Notes under the pieces: model-generated
Told to the model about the DNA's origin: nothing
Seen by the model: the letters and a program-made list of their open reading frames with translations, nothing else
Database searches by the model: none
Part shown: positions 1 through 7,354 of the stretch, piece by piece
Numbering within the stretch: position 1 is the first letter of the stretch
How the letters are laid out: every line of letters begins with the position of its first letter
Position numbers and translations under genes: made by a program
Source of the DNA: an uncultured bacterium
GTDB taxonomy: Bacteria > Bacteroidota > Bacteroidia > Chitinophagales > Chitinophagaceae
Length of the DNA stretch: 8,729 bases
Assembly: GCA_903957405.1 (NCBI GenBank)
Contig: CAJBPC010000061.1
Coordinates: 1-8,729 of the forward strand
Direction of reading: 5' to 3'

Positions 1-1
1 C

Positions 2-676
2 AAATTCACACTCGAGGATTACAGACTTGGATTCAGGGGTAGAAATCCACTGTTCAGTGTTCTGTATTACGGTATTGACATGTCCCGATTCGAGAAGAAG
101 TCGGATCCTTTGGCTTTTCGTGCACAACACGGCATCCCCGAAGGCGGGAAGGTCATCCTGTTCACCGGAAGGATGAATCGGGAGAAGAATCCCGAATATG
201 TAGTGGATGTGCTGCATAGGCTTCTTGCCATCAGGGATGATGCATATGCCATTTTTGTGGGGAAGGGAGACAAGGAGGCTTCAGTCATCGAAAAGGCTCG
301 TAAATACGGTATTGAGGGGCATGTGCGCATGATCGGTTGGAGCGACGATATTCCTGGTTTCATGAAGTGTGCGGATGTCTTTGTATTCCCGCGACTGCTG
401 GAACCACGCGAAGGACTCGGCATTGTTGTGTTGGAGTCGCAATGTGCGGGCCTTCCGATGTTCATCACGCCTGGGATAGAGAAAGATCCCGTCGTCATGG
501 AGGAGCTTGCCAACTGGAACGAGCTCGGAGATCCTGATGTCTGGGCAAAAGGAATTGACCGCTTGCTTAACGCCTCGAATCAGCCGGACAAAGCTGGTTG
601 CCTTGAAAGAATGAAGCATTCGGCATTTGAGCTGAGCCACGCCACGAAAAATCTGCTCGCATTCTATGAGGCCTGA
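2..676 (+). CDS. GT4-type glycosyltransferase, C-terminal part (5' end outside window)
   Basis: The frame is open from the first bases of the window to TGA at 674-676, giving 224 residues of the C-terminal half of a GT-B fold glycosyltransferase. It probably transfers a sugar from a nucleotide donor to a lipid-linked glycan at the cytoplasmic membrane face. Residues 22-31 (VLYYGIDMSR) match the 'PxGID..rF' region that opens the donor-binding domain of GT4 enzymes. TGRMNREKN (55-63) is the usual 'GRl...KN' segment, and GWSDDIPGFMKCADVFVFPR (112-131) precedes the EX7E motif, E137 and E145 in EGLGIVVLE. The ATG at 80 is internal: the upstream codons read as GT4 sequence (FSVLYYGID), so the gene starts before the window. 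The end, FELSHATKNLLAFYEA, is a normal GT4 terminal helix. Donor and acceptor cannot be told. The family call is firm. Confidence 0.9.
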   Translation, partial: KFTLEDYRLGFRGRNPLFSVLYYGIDMSRFEKKSDPLAFRAQHGIPEGGKVILFTGRMNREKNPEYVVDVLHRLLAIRDDAYAIFVGKGDKEASVIEKARKYGIEGHVRMIGWSDDIPGFMKCADVFVFPRLLEPREGLGIVVLESQCAGLPMFITPGIEKDPVVMEELANWNELGDPDVWAKGIDRLLNASNQPDKAGCLERMKHSAFELSHATKNLLAFYEA

Positions 677-753
677 CCTTAATGGAATGGGAATCAAATC
701 CCGGTAAAGACGATCGTTCCCTATTTCTCTTTTCAACCTTACAGACACAAATC
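677..753 (+). other. Intergenic gap, the largest in the window
   Basis: These 77 bases separate the first two glycosyltransferase genes. An in-frame ATG at 682 would add 24 residues to the downstream protein, but they resemble no family sequence. I see no Shine-Dalgarno site before the ATG at 754 (the preceding bases are ACAGACACAAATC), no convincing promoter and no terminator. A GGGA/TCCC pair at 689-702 gives only a 4-bp stem without a T run. The pyrimidine-rich stretch at 718-739 is noted without an assigned role. Confidence 0.5.
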
Positions 754-1734
754 ATGCGTTTCATAATACCCAGCTATTCACTGGCAGACAACTTTACGGA
801 GAACGTGGCATTTACGCTCCGTCAGATGGGTCATACCGTGCTCTCTGCACCTGTTCCTTCCAGGGTGATGAATCAGAAGATGATGCACGTCATGCAGCTT
901 GGCTATGAGAAATTCCTGCCCAACTGGCTTCCACCTCAGGAGAAATGGCTGCTCCGCACTTATCGGGATTTCAAGCCGGATATGATGATCGCGCTCACCC
1001 ACAGTGTTTCTGAGGAGACGCTGCTGAATTTGCAAAAGGCAGGCGTCAGGAATGTGGCCTGGTGGGGAGATTCGCCGGCCCAGATGCGAAAACAGGGATT
1101 GTTGTGCAATGGGTGGGACCTGATCTTCCTGAAGGATAAATTTGCCGTCTCCAAACTCAGGACACTCGACCTCAATGCATATTTCTTACCGGAAGCCATG
1201 AATCCGGAATGGCACAGGATCAATCACGGACCCATCGGGAATGATGTTGTGCTTGCCGGCAATGCGTATGATTACAGGCATTACCTCGTCAGACGACTGC
1301 TTGCCGAGGGGTGTTCTGATGTCAAGCTATATGGCTTCAGACCTTCGCGATGGTCCGCCCCGGAAGTGGTGAACGCCTTTCAGGGGAAGTATATCGTACG
1401 GGAGGAGAAGTCAAGAATATTCGGTGAGGGTCTCATTTGCATCAACTCCACCTCCATGCTCGAAAGCAATACCATCAATTGCAGGGCGTTTGAAATCGCA
1501 GGTGCAGGAGGGCTTCAGGTGATGGAGTTCAGGCCAGCCATCGCGGATTGTTTTGAGATAGGGAAGGAAATCCTAACCTATTCTTCCATTGCCGAACTGA
1601 TGGATCAGATATCCTTTCACCGAAGGAATCCTGATGCCTCCCATGCTATAAGACAAGCGGGTCATGCACGGGCGCATGCAGAGCACACATATCGTCATCG
1701 TTTGGAAACGATCATCAAAATGGCAAACCTTTGA
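754..1734 (+). CDS. CgeB/DUF3880-like glycosyltransferase
   Basis: This encodes 326 residues of a GT-B fold glycosyltransferase resembling the CgeB/DUF3880 proteins, which carry a C-terminal 'glycosyl transferases group 1' domain. It is presumed cytosolic and to add one sugar to the repeat unit. Visible marks are the N-terminal strand MRFIIPSYSLADNF and a typical VAWWGDSP segment (101-108). After WDLIFLKDKF (121-130) comes the linker YFLPEAMNPEWH (143-154), where such proteins enter the second domain. CRAFEIAGAGGLQV (243-256) and the terminal AEHTYRHRLETI (309-320) are very typical of the group. No EX7E motif of the GT4 kind is seen, as expected for this group. I chose ATG 754 because the protein then begins directly with the first Rossmann strand; ATG 682 in the same frame is possible but adds an unrelated 24-residue leader. 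The stop overlaps the next gene's start. Sugar specificity is unknown. Confidence 0.85.
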   Translation: MRFIIPSYSLADNFTENVAFTLRQMGHTVLSAPVPSRVMNQKMMHVMQLGYEKFLPNWLPPQEKWLLRTYRDFKPDMMIALTHSVSEETLLNLQKAGVRNVAWWGDSPAQMRKQGLLCNGWDLIFLKDKFAVSKLRTLDLNAYFLPEAMNPEWHRINHGPIGNDVVLAGNAYDYRHYLVRRLLAEGCSDVKLYGFRPSRWSAPEVVNAFQGKYIVREEKSRIFGEGLICINSTSMLESNTINCRAFEIAGAGGLQVMEFRPAIADCFEIGKEILTYSSIAELMDQISFHRRNPDASHAIRQAGHARAHAEHTYRHRLETIIKMANL

Positions 1735-3125
1735 GAAGTAGTTCTTACATATTCAGTATCCTGCATGTCTTGATACTGATCTTCTCGTATTTCATCAAGG
1801 ATCCTGCACCCCTCATCTATGCGAGCATCATCATATGCATTTTGATGGTGCTTGACAAGCTGGGTAAGGGCATCGTCTTGCTGGAGGTCATTGCACTGTT
1901 CAATAGTTTCATATACCTGTTCATGCCGCTCATGGGATATATGTTCTATACCAAGAACAACGCCAAAGCACTCATGTATGTGCGTTTCATGCCCATCCCG
2001 CAGGCTCAGTATTTTGAACTGGCACTTCCTGCCATCACCGGATTCATCATCCTGATGTGCTGGCCTCTCAGCCAGAAGAATGGTGATGATGGGGCTTCCA
2101 TCAATCTGAGGATCGAAGATGCAAGGGAGTTATTGCGCGGCAATGAAAGAACCGGACTCACGTTGATGATCATTGGAATATTGTCTTCTTTGCTCTTGCC
2201 CATCCTTCCTCAGTCTTTTCAGTATGTTTTCACGTTGCTGTTCCTTTCAGCATTCACAGGGCTGCTGTATGTGTATTTCTCGGGAACGACACCATTGAAG
2301 CGGGTGTACATGGTTTTATTTGTAATATTTATTTTGATAGGTGCCCTGCAAAGCGGGATGTTCACGATCGTGGCATACATGGGTATGACCGTTTTCTCTT
2401 TCTTTTTCCTCAACCGCAAGACGGCATTTTGGAAGAAGTTGCTGATGTTCATGATGGGTGTTTTTGTACTTATCATCATACAGTCTGTCAAACCCGAGTA
2501 CAGGCGACAGGTACTAGGCAAGGGAAAGGATAATCAGGCACTCGAGCTGGCCAACCTGGTATCTAAAAAAATCGAGGGTGTGGGAAATCTCATAAGCCCC
2601 GAGTTCATGTGGCCCGTATACTATCGCGCCAATCAGGGCTTCTATGTGGCAATGGTACAGAACTATATCCCCAGGGTTAAGTCACACGACAATGGGGGAA
2701 AGCTGCTTGTCGTATTCGCATCTGCATTTGTCCCGCGATTTCTTTGGCCCGACAAGCCGATGGCCGGTGGCTTTCATAATATGAAATACTACACCGGATT
2801 CATCCTGCGGGGCTATACTATGAATGTTGGTCCGCTGGGGGAAGGCTATGGAAGTTTCGGAGTGACTGGCGGGATCTTGTTTGTGATGTTCCTTGGTTTC
2901 TTGATCAGGGTCGTTTACCGGCAGGTTTTTGTGATCAGCAAAAAGTTACCGCTCATCATTTTCTGGTTGCCCGTGCTTTTCTATGAAGTCTCATACTCCG
3001 GGGAGAATGACAGCCTGCAGATCATCAATTCCCTGGTGAAATCGATATTATTCATTTACGTGATGTACAAGGCATTCCCGACAGTCTTGAAGCCATCACC
3101 CAAAAACCCATACCACTCTTCCTGA
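1731..3125 (+). CDS. Wzy-like repeat-unit (O-antigen/EPS) polymerase, integral membrane protein
   Basis: This 464-residue protein is very hydrophobic, with about 11-12 likely membrane segments (roughly 5-21, 26-44, 48-72, 96-112, 142-160, 164-184, 190-206, 208-228, 236-252, 378-396, 404-420 and 432-448). A large polar loop at about 253-375 is probably periplasmic. It holds VPRFLWPDKP (334-343) and GPLGEGYGSFG (367-377), a pattern I associate with oligosaccharide repeat-unit polymerases. Such proteins join undecaprenyl-linked repeat units on the outer face of the inner membrane. The start is TTG at 1731, forming a TTGA overlap with the upstream stop. No ATG or GTG lies nearby upstream in frame, and the next in-frame ATG (1845) would remove the first membrane segments. 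It ends one base before the amidotransferase gene, so the genes are probably co-transcribed. Wzy proteins diverge greatly in sequence, so the call rests on topology, the loop motif and context. A ligase or another polytopic polysaccharide protein is the main alternative. Confidence 0.8.
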   Translation: MRSSSYIFSILHVLILIFSYFIKDPAPLIYASIIICILMVLDKLGKGIVLLEVIALFNSFIYLFMPLMGYMFYTKNNAKALMYVRFMPIPQAQYFELALPAITGFIILMCWPLSQKNGDDGASINLRIEDARELLRGNERTGLTLMIIGILSSLLLPILPQSFQYVFTLLFLSAFTGLLYVYFSGTTPLKRVYMVLFVIFILIGALQSGMFTIVAYMGMTVFSFFFLNRKTAFWKKLLMFMMGVFVLIIIQSVKPEYRRQVLGKGKDNQALELANLVSKKIEGVGNLISPEFMWPVYYRANQGFYVAMVQNYIPRVKSHDNGGKLLVVFASAFVPRFLWPDKPMAGGFHNMKYYTGFILRGYTMNVGPLGEGYGSFGVTGGILFVMFLGFLIRVVYRQVFVISKKLPLIIFWLPVLFYEVSYSGENDSLQIINSLVKSILFIYVMYKAFPTVLKPSPKNPYHSS

Positions 3126-3126
3126 T

Positions 3127-4989
3127 ATGTGTGGCATAGCCGGAATTCTTTCTAAAAGTGGTGCTTCCGTTCATCCGGCAGCGGTGCGGCAGATGTGTGA
3201 TGCCATGATCCACAGGGGGCCCGATGCCGAAGGTTTCTATGCGGATGCACGCATCGCCCTCGGGCATAGAAGGCTTTCCATCATCGACCTGTCCAGTTCC
3301 GCCGACCAGCCGTTTCATGATGCATCCGGCCGCTATGTGATCGTATTCAACGGGGAGATGTACAATTTTGCGGAAGTGCGCAGAAGTCTGACGGATTATC
3401 CATTCAAGACGCAGGGGGATACCGAAGTGTTGCTGGCGGCATTTGCGACTTGGGGTCCCGAATGCATTTCCCTCTTCCATGGTATGTTTGCATTTGTGAT
3501 CTGGGACAAACAAACAGAAACACTATTTCTTTTTCGCGATAGATTGGGTGTCAAACCTCTTTACTTTCATCAAGACGCAGAGCATTTGATATTCGCCTCA
3601 GAGTTGCGCGCCATCATGGCTTCCGGCCTCGTGAATCGCCGACTGAACAGGAATGCGCTGCCTGATTATTTCTCTTATCAGTCTTTTGGATATCCGGTAT
3701 CAGCCGTCGACGGCGTCATGCAGCTTGAAGCCGGATCGTATCTGATCGTACAGAAAGGGCAGTCGCAAAAGCATGTCTACTGGTCACCCGGAACGGTCAA
3801 AGTGGATTCGGATCTGAACAATGCGGACGTTGTCAAGAGAAAAATCCGCGATCTGCTGAGCAATGCCGTCGCCAAGCGGCTGGTGAGTGATGTACCTGTC
3901 GGGGCGTTCCTTTCCGGCGGGATCGATTCGAGTGCCGTAGTGGGCCTGATGTCTGAAGTGTCATCGGCTAGACCTTCGACCTTCAACATCTCATTCGAGG
4001 AAAAGGAATATGATGAGTCCGCTTATGCAGAGATCATTGCCCGTAAGTTCAATGCCAAGCACACAAAGCTCTTACTGCGACCGGAGGATTTCCTTGCCGG
4101 GCTCGGACAAGCGCTCGATGCCATGGATACGCCAAGTGCCGATGGCGTGAATACCTACATGGTGTCAAAGGCGATCCGGGAAGCCGGCATCACCGTGGCA
4201 TTGTCCGGTGTCGGTGGCGATGAACTTTTTGCCGGATATCCTTACTTCCTCTCGCACCTGAAGATGCAGAAATGGAGTCATGTTTTCGGTTATGCATCTC
4301 CGTTACGAAATGCCGCGGCGTGGATCCTTGGCAAGAGCCATTCCGGAAGGGCTCACCGTCTGGCATCGATACTCCGTGCTGAGCGCCTTGATATCGCACA
4401 TGAATATCCTGAATTCCGGCGCATCCTTTCGAAGGAACAGATCGGAAGACTGACCACTTTCGGAAGCCACTCTTCCACCAATCTCGAGATGGATCTTCAA
4501 AGGCGCAGGCCTGTTTTCGAGAGGCTGCCACTATTGAGTCAGGTTTCCCTCGCGGAATACATCGGATATACTCAGCAGACACTGCTGAAGGACACGGACC
4601 AGATGAGCATGGCGGTATCCCTTGAAGTCAGGGAGCCTTTCTTTGACCACGAACTTGTGGATTATGTCCTGCAGGTGCCTGACAAGTTCAAGTTCCCGCG
4701 TTATCCCAAATCACTATTGGTGGAGTCCCTGCATCCAATGTTGCCCGATGAGATCGTCCATAGGAAGAAGCAGGGTTTCCTGCTGCCCTGGAATGTTTGG
4801 ATGAAAAATGAACTCAGGGGTTTTTGCGAGAAAAGCATTGGAGAACTCTGTCGAACTGATTTTATACATGCCCCGGCTTTGAACGCATATTGGAAAAGAT
4901 TTTTGGATGGCGATCCATCCACACGATGGACTGAACTATGGGTTTTCGTGGTATTGGGATACTGGATCGAAAAGAACGGAATTGAATAA
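3127..4989 (+). CDS. asnB: AsnB-family glutamine-dependent amidotransferase (asparagine synthase-like)
   Basis: The protein has 620 residues, a normal length for the family. The N-terminal class II glutamine amidotransferase domain begins MCGIAGI, so Cys2 is exposed as the nucleophile after Met removal. GHRRLSIIDL (46-55), FNGEMYNF (74-81) and GDTE (97-100) supply the expected glutamine-binding residues. The synthetase domain carries the ATP pyrophosphatase loop FLSGGIDSS (261-269), DTPSADGVNTY (334-344), SGVGGDELFAGY (360-371) and a KDTDQMSM/SLEVREPFFDHELV block. Ammonia from glutamine is channelled to an AMP-activated carboxylate. The SGVGGDELF form (not the SGEGADELF of classical AsnB as I recall it) and the locus suggest a polysaccharide-associated paralogue, which might amidate a uronic acid or similar sugar carboxylate; this is inference. 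The ATG is one base after the polymerase stop, with no Shine-Dalgarno, and the 3' end probably overlaps the next gene. True asparagine synthesis cannot be excluded. Confidence 0.93.
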   Translation: MCGIAGILSKSGASVHPAAVRQMCDAMIHRGPDAEGFYADARIALGHRRLSIIDLSSSADQPFHDASGRYVIVFNGEMYNFAEVRRSLTDYPFKTQGDTEVLLAAFATWGPECISLFHGMFAFVIWDKQTETLFLFRDRLGVKPLYFHQDAEHLIFASELRAIMASGLVNRRLNRNALPDYFSYQSFGYPVSAVDGVMQLEAGSYLIVQKGQSQKHVYWSPGTVKVDSDLNNADVVKRKIRDLLSNAVAKRLVSDVPVGAFLSGGIDSSAVVGLMSEVSSARPSTFNISFEEKEYDESAYAEIIARKFNAKHTKLLLRPEDFLAGLGQALDAMDTPSADGVNTYMVSKAIREAGITVALSGVGGDELFAGYPYFLSHLKMQKWSHVFGYASPLRNAAAWILGKSHSGRAHRLASILRAERLDIAHEYPEFRRILSKEQIGRLTTFGSHSSTNLEMDLQRRRPVFERLPLLSQVSLAEYIGYTQQTLLKDTDQMSMAVSLEVREPFFDHELVDYVLQVPDKFKFPRYPKSLLVESLHPMLPDEIVHRKKQGFLLPWNVWMKNELRGFCEKSIGELCRTDFIHAPALNAYWKRFLDGDPSTRWTELWVFVVLGYWIEKNGIE

Positions 4990-7336
4990 TCAATCTTTGA
5001 TACTTCCGCTGCACGATATCAGTGCTCTGCCTGTTGCTTCGGCGCCGGACGGTCGTAAAAAGCCACGGGTGATGGTACTTGTCGACTGGTACGCTCCCGG
5101 CTTCAAAGCCGGAGGACCTATACGATCCGTGGTCAATTATGCCGCACAGCTCGAGCAAGTGCAGGATATCTTCATCCTAACTGCGGATCGTGACCTTCAT
5201 GACGATGCTCCTTACGAAGGAATCCCGGCGGACAAGTGGCTGGTCAACAACAAACACCGGGTTTTTTACGCATCGCCCGCGACATTGAACTGGCATCAGA
5301 TCAGAAGGCGGATCGATGAGGTGAAACCAGACTATATCTACCTGAATGGCATGTACTCTAGGAGCCTGACTGTTTTTCCTTTGTTGATGAACAGGTTTGG
5401 ATTGCTGGATGCCAAGATCGTACTGGCTCCAAGAGGGATGCTGCTGAAGTCAGCCCTCGAAAACAAATCCATAAAAAAGAAACTCTGGTTGACTTTTGCC
5501 AGGGTGATCGGATTGTCCAACGGCATTGTCTTCCATGCTACGGATGAGACTGAGATCTCCGATATCAGAAAATTTTTCGGGAAAAGCAAACCTGTGTTCA
5601 TCGCAGGAAATATGCCAGGCAAACAAAAACCTTTCGAGCCCCTCAGCTCAAAGGAAAGAGGCTCGTTGAAGATGGTCTTTGTCGGACGCATTCACCCCAT
5701 CAAGAATCTGGAATTTCTGCTGTCTGCACTGCAGAAAGTGATCGGAAACGTAGAGCTGACCATCATTGCCATACTGGAAAACAAGCCATATTGGGAGCGG
5801 TGCAGGGCGTCCATCGCCCGGTTGCCTTCGAGCATCAAAGTCAGTGTGCTGAAGAATATTCCGCACCATCAAATCGAGGATATCATCCGATCGAATCACT
5901 TGTTCGTGCTGCCCACAAGGGGAGAGAATTTCGGTCATTCGATTTTCGAGTCGTTGGCTTCAGGAAGGCCTGTGATCATCAGCGACCAGACCCCTTGGAG
6001 AAATCTGGAAGAACAAAGGGCCGGCCTCGATTTGCCCCTCGAGAACGATCTGCTTTTCGCCTCCGGCATCCAGTCCTTCATCGATATGGACGAGCGGGTT
6101 CATACAAGCTGGTGCGAAGGTGCATGGAACTTAGCCCATAAATACCTTGAAAATTCTGAACTGAGACAAACCTATGTCAATCAGTTCAGCTTGGAGCGTC
6201 GCAAACTCATGATTTTCGTTGACTGGTTCGAGCCTGGATATAAAGCCGGTGGTCCCATACAATCCTGCAAGAACATGTCCCTTGCCCTTTATAAAGATAT
6301 GGATATATACCTCGTGTGTTCAGACCGCGACCTGAATGACCGTGAACCATATGTCGGTATACGGCTCAATACCTGGACGATATATGAGCAGAAAATACAG
6401 GTGTTTTATTGCCGGAAAGGAGATATGGGCATACACCGGATCATGGATTTGCTGAAGTCCATCAGGCCTGATTACCTGTACGTGAACGGTGTGTTCTCCA
6501 TGAACTACTCCATCTTGCCCATACTTGCCGGCAAGCTGCGAAAAGTCTCCACGATCGTGGCGCCCAGGGGTATGCTGCAACACGGATCGCTCAGATTCAA
6601 ACAAAAAAAGAAGAAGATATTCCTTTCATTTGTCAAAAGCCTGGGACTGTATGAAGATGCCATCTTTCACGCAACAGATGACCAGGAACAGAAAGACATC
6701 AATGAGCACTTCCCTGTCAACAAAGGCATAAATGTGATGGAGAATTTCTTCCAGGCAAACACATTGCCGGTCTTCCATACACCCAAACAAAGCGGATTTT
6801 TGAAGCTTGTATTCCTTTCCAGGATATCACCAAAGAAAAACATCGATTTCATCATCCGCACATTGGCAACCTTGCCCGATCACTGCAGGGCTTCACTGAC
6901 CATAGCGGGAGAGATAGAAGACCAGGGGTATTGGGAGCGATGTCAGCATCTCATCCGAAATCTGCCGGAGCATGTGCGCGTCGACTACCGAGGTGCGATA
7001 CCGAACCGCCTTCTACCGGAGTTCTATAAGGAGTTTCACATCTTCGTTCTGCCCACGCATGGTGAGAATTTCGGACATGCCATCCTTGAAGCAATGCTTT
7101 GCAGCAAGCCGGTGATCATAAGTGACAGGACACCATGGCAAAATCTCGACAAGTGTAAATCAGGATATGCCCTTCCACTCGACAATATGCCCCGATTCAC
7201 CCGGGTGGTTGAGGAATTCGCCATGATGATGCAGGACGAATACAACACCTGGGTCGATGGCGCCTATCAGTTCGCTGAGGAAAAGCAGAAGCGCAATCTG
7301 GACCTCAAGAAAAAATATCTATCATTGTTCGCATAG
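4982..7336 (+). CDS. Tandem double GT4-type glycosyltransferase (two enzymes in one frame)
   Basis: One uninterrupted frame of 784 residues (from TTG 4982) holds two full GT-B fold enzymes of one family. Unit A: VDWYAPGFKAGGP (34-46), TADRDL (67-72), LAPRGM (148-153), FHATDETE (184-191), VGRIHPIKN (234-242) and LPTRGENFGH (310-319), with EX7E in ENFGHSIFE, then SDQTPWRNL. Unit B repeats these as VDWFEPGYKAGGP (413-425), CSDRDL, VAPRGM, FHATDDQE, LSRISPKKN (612-620) and LPTHGENFGH (690-699), with EX7E in ENFGHAILE, then SDRTPWQNL. Each probably adds one sugar to the repeat unit at the membrane. The start is uncertain: TTG 4982 overlaps the asnB stop by 8 bases, TTG 4997 follows it, GTG 5069/ATG 5072 sits exactly at the first strand, and ATG 4907 would overlap asnB by 83 bases. 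Single GT4 enzymes are about 350-420 residues, so this is double length. The junction at 6181-6212 suggests two genes joined by a one-base insertion; see that entry. Confidence 0.88.
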   Translation: MNNQSLILPLHDISALPVASAPDGRKKPRVMVLVDWYAPGFKAGGPIRSVVNYAAQLEQVQDIFILTADRDLHDDAPYEGIPADKWLVNNKHRVFYASPATLNWHQIRRRIDEVKPDYIYLNGMYSRSLTVFPLLMNRFGLLDAKIVLAPRGMLLKSALENKSIKKKLWLTFARVIGLSNGIVFHATDETEISDIRKFFGKSKPVFIAGNMPGKQKPFEPLSSKERGSLKMVFVGRIHPIKNLEFLLSALQKVIGNVELTIIAILENKPYWERCRASIARLPSSIKVSVLKNIPHHQIEDIIRSNHLFVLPTRGENFGHSIFESLASGRPVIISDQTPWRNLEEQRAGLDLPLENDLLFASGIQSFIDMDERVHTSWCEGAWNLAHKYLENSELRQTYVNQFSLERRKLMIFVDWFEPGYKAGGPIQSCKNMSLALYKDMDIYLVCSDRDLNDREPYVGIRLNTWTIYEQKIQVFYCRKGDMGIHRIMDLLKSIRPDYLYVNGVFSMNYSILPILAGKLRKVSTIVAPRGMLQHGSLRFKQKKKKIFLSFVKSLGLYEDAIFHATDDQEQKDINEHFPVNKGINVMENFFQANTLPVFHTPKQSGFLKLVFLSRISPKKNIDFIIRTLATLPDHCRASLTIAGEIEDQGYWERCQHLIRNLPEHVRVDYRGAIPNRLLPEFYKEFHIFVLPTHGENFGHAILEAMLCSKPVIISDRTPWQNLDKCKSGYALPLDNMPRFTRVVEEFAMMMQDEYNTWVDGAYQFAEEKQKRNLDLKKKYLSLFA
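6181..6212 (+). other. Fusion junction with probable +1 base and remnant ATGA overlap
   Basis: In the open frame, unit A runs through VNQFS (TTC AGC at 6185-6190) into LERRKLMIFVDW of unit B without a linker. If one T of the pair at 6191/6192 is removed, the frame reads F-S-W-S-V-A-N-S and stops at TGA 6210-6212. 'FSW..VA' is a very common GT4 C-terminal helix motif. That TGA overlaps ATG 6209-6211, the natural start of unit B, as ATGA, a standard translational coupling junction. The restored unit A would be 379 residues from ATG 5072 (409 from TTG 4982), against 375 for unit B. I infer a one-base insertion, either real or a sequence error. The T run is only two bases and no slippery heptamer is visible, so programmed frameshifting is unlikely. 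Confidence 0.65.
6209..7336 (+). other. Second glycosyltransferase unit (B) with its own ATG start
   Basis: From ATG 6209 to TAG 7334-7336 this part alone would be a complete 375-residue GT4-type enzyme, opening at the first Rossmann strand (MIFVDWFEPGYKAGGP). It aligns with unit A (from 5072) over its whole length, including spacing between motifs, so the pair arose by tandem duplication or successive acquisition of relatives. Nucleotide similarity survives only in patches, for example GACTGG and AAAGCCGG around 5084-5125 and 6220-6261, so the duplication is old and the two may use different donors or acceptors. It is a sub-feature of the long frame, listed because it may be an independent gene. 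Confidence 0.6.
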
Positions 7337-7354
7337 TTTCATACAATTTTTTCC

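Noticed and set aside
689..702. Small inverted repeat GGGA...TCCC in the gap after the first gene
   Set aside because: A 4-bp stem with no T run is too weak to call a terminator or a regulatory hairpin.
67..748. Minus-strand open frames of 148 and 155 codons (67-513, 281-748)
   Set aside because: They lie opposite a well-supported GT4 coding region, and their translations show no domain-like sequence; they are shadows of a GC-balanced gene.
682..753. ATG 682 as start of the CgeB-like gene
   Set aside because: The added 24 residues (MEWESNPGKDDRS...) do not resemble the family, whereas ATG 754 begins at the first Rossmann strand.
3052..3513. Minus-strand open frame of 153 codons across the polymerase-asnB boundary
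   Set aside because: It is antisense to the catalytic N-terminus of the AsnB-like enzyme and reads as low-information sequence without recognisable motifs.
4190..4582. Minus-strand open frame of 130 codons inside asnB
   Set aside because: It lies opposite conserved amidotransferase motifs (SGVGGDELF) and has no independent support.
6181..6212. Programmed ribosomal frameshift between the two glycosyltransferase units
   Set aside because: No slippery heptamer or obvious downstream structure is visible, and the continuous frame already makes the long product without shifting.
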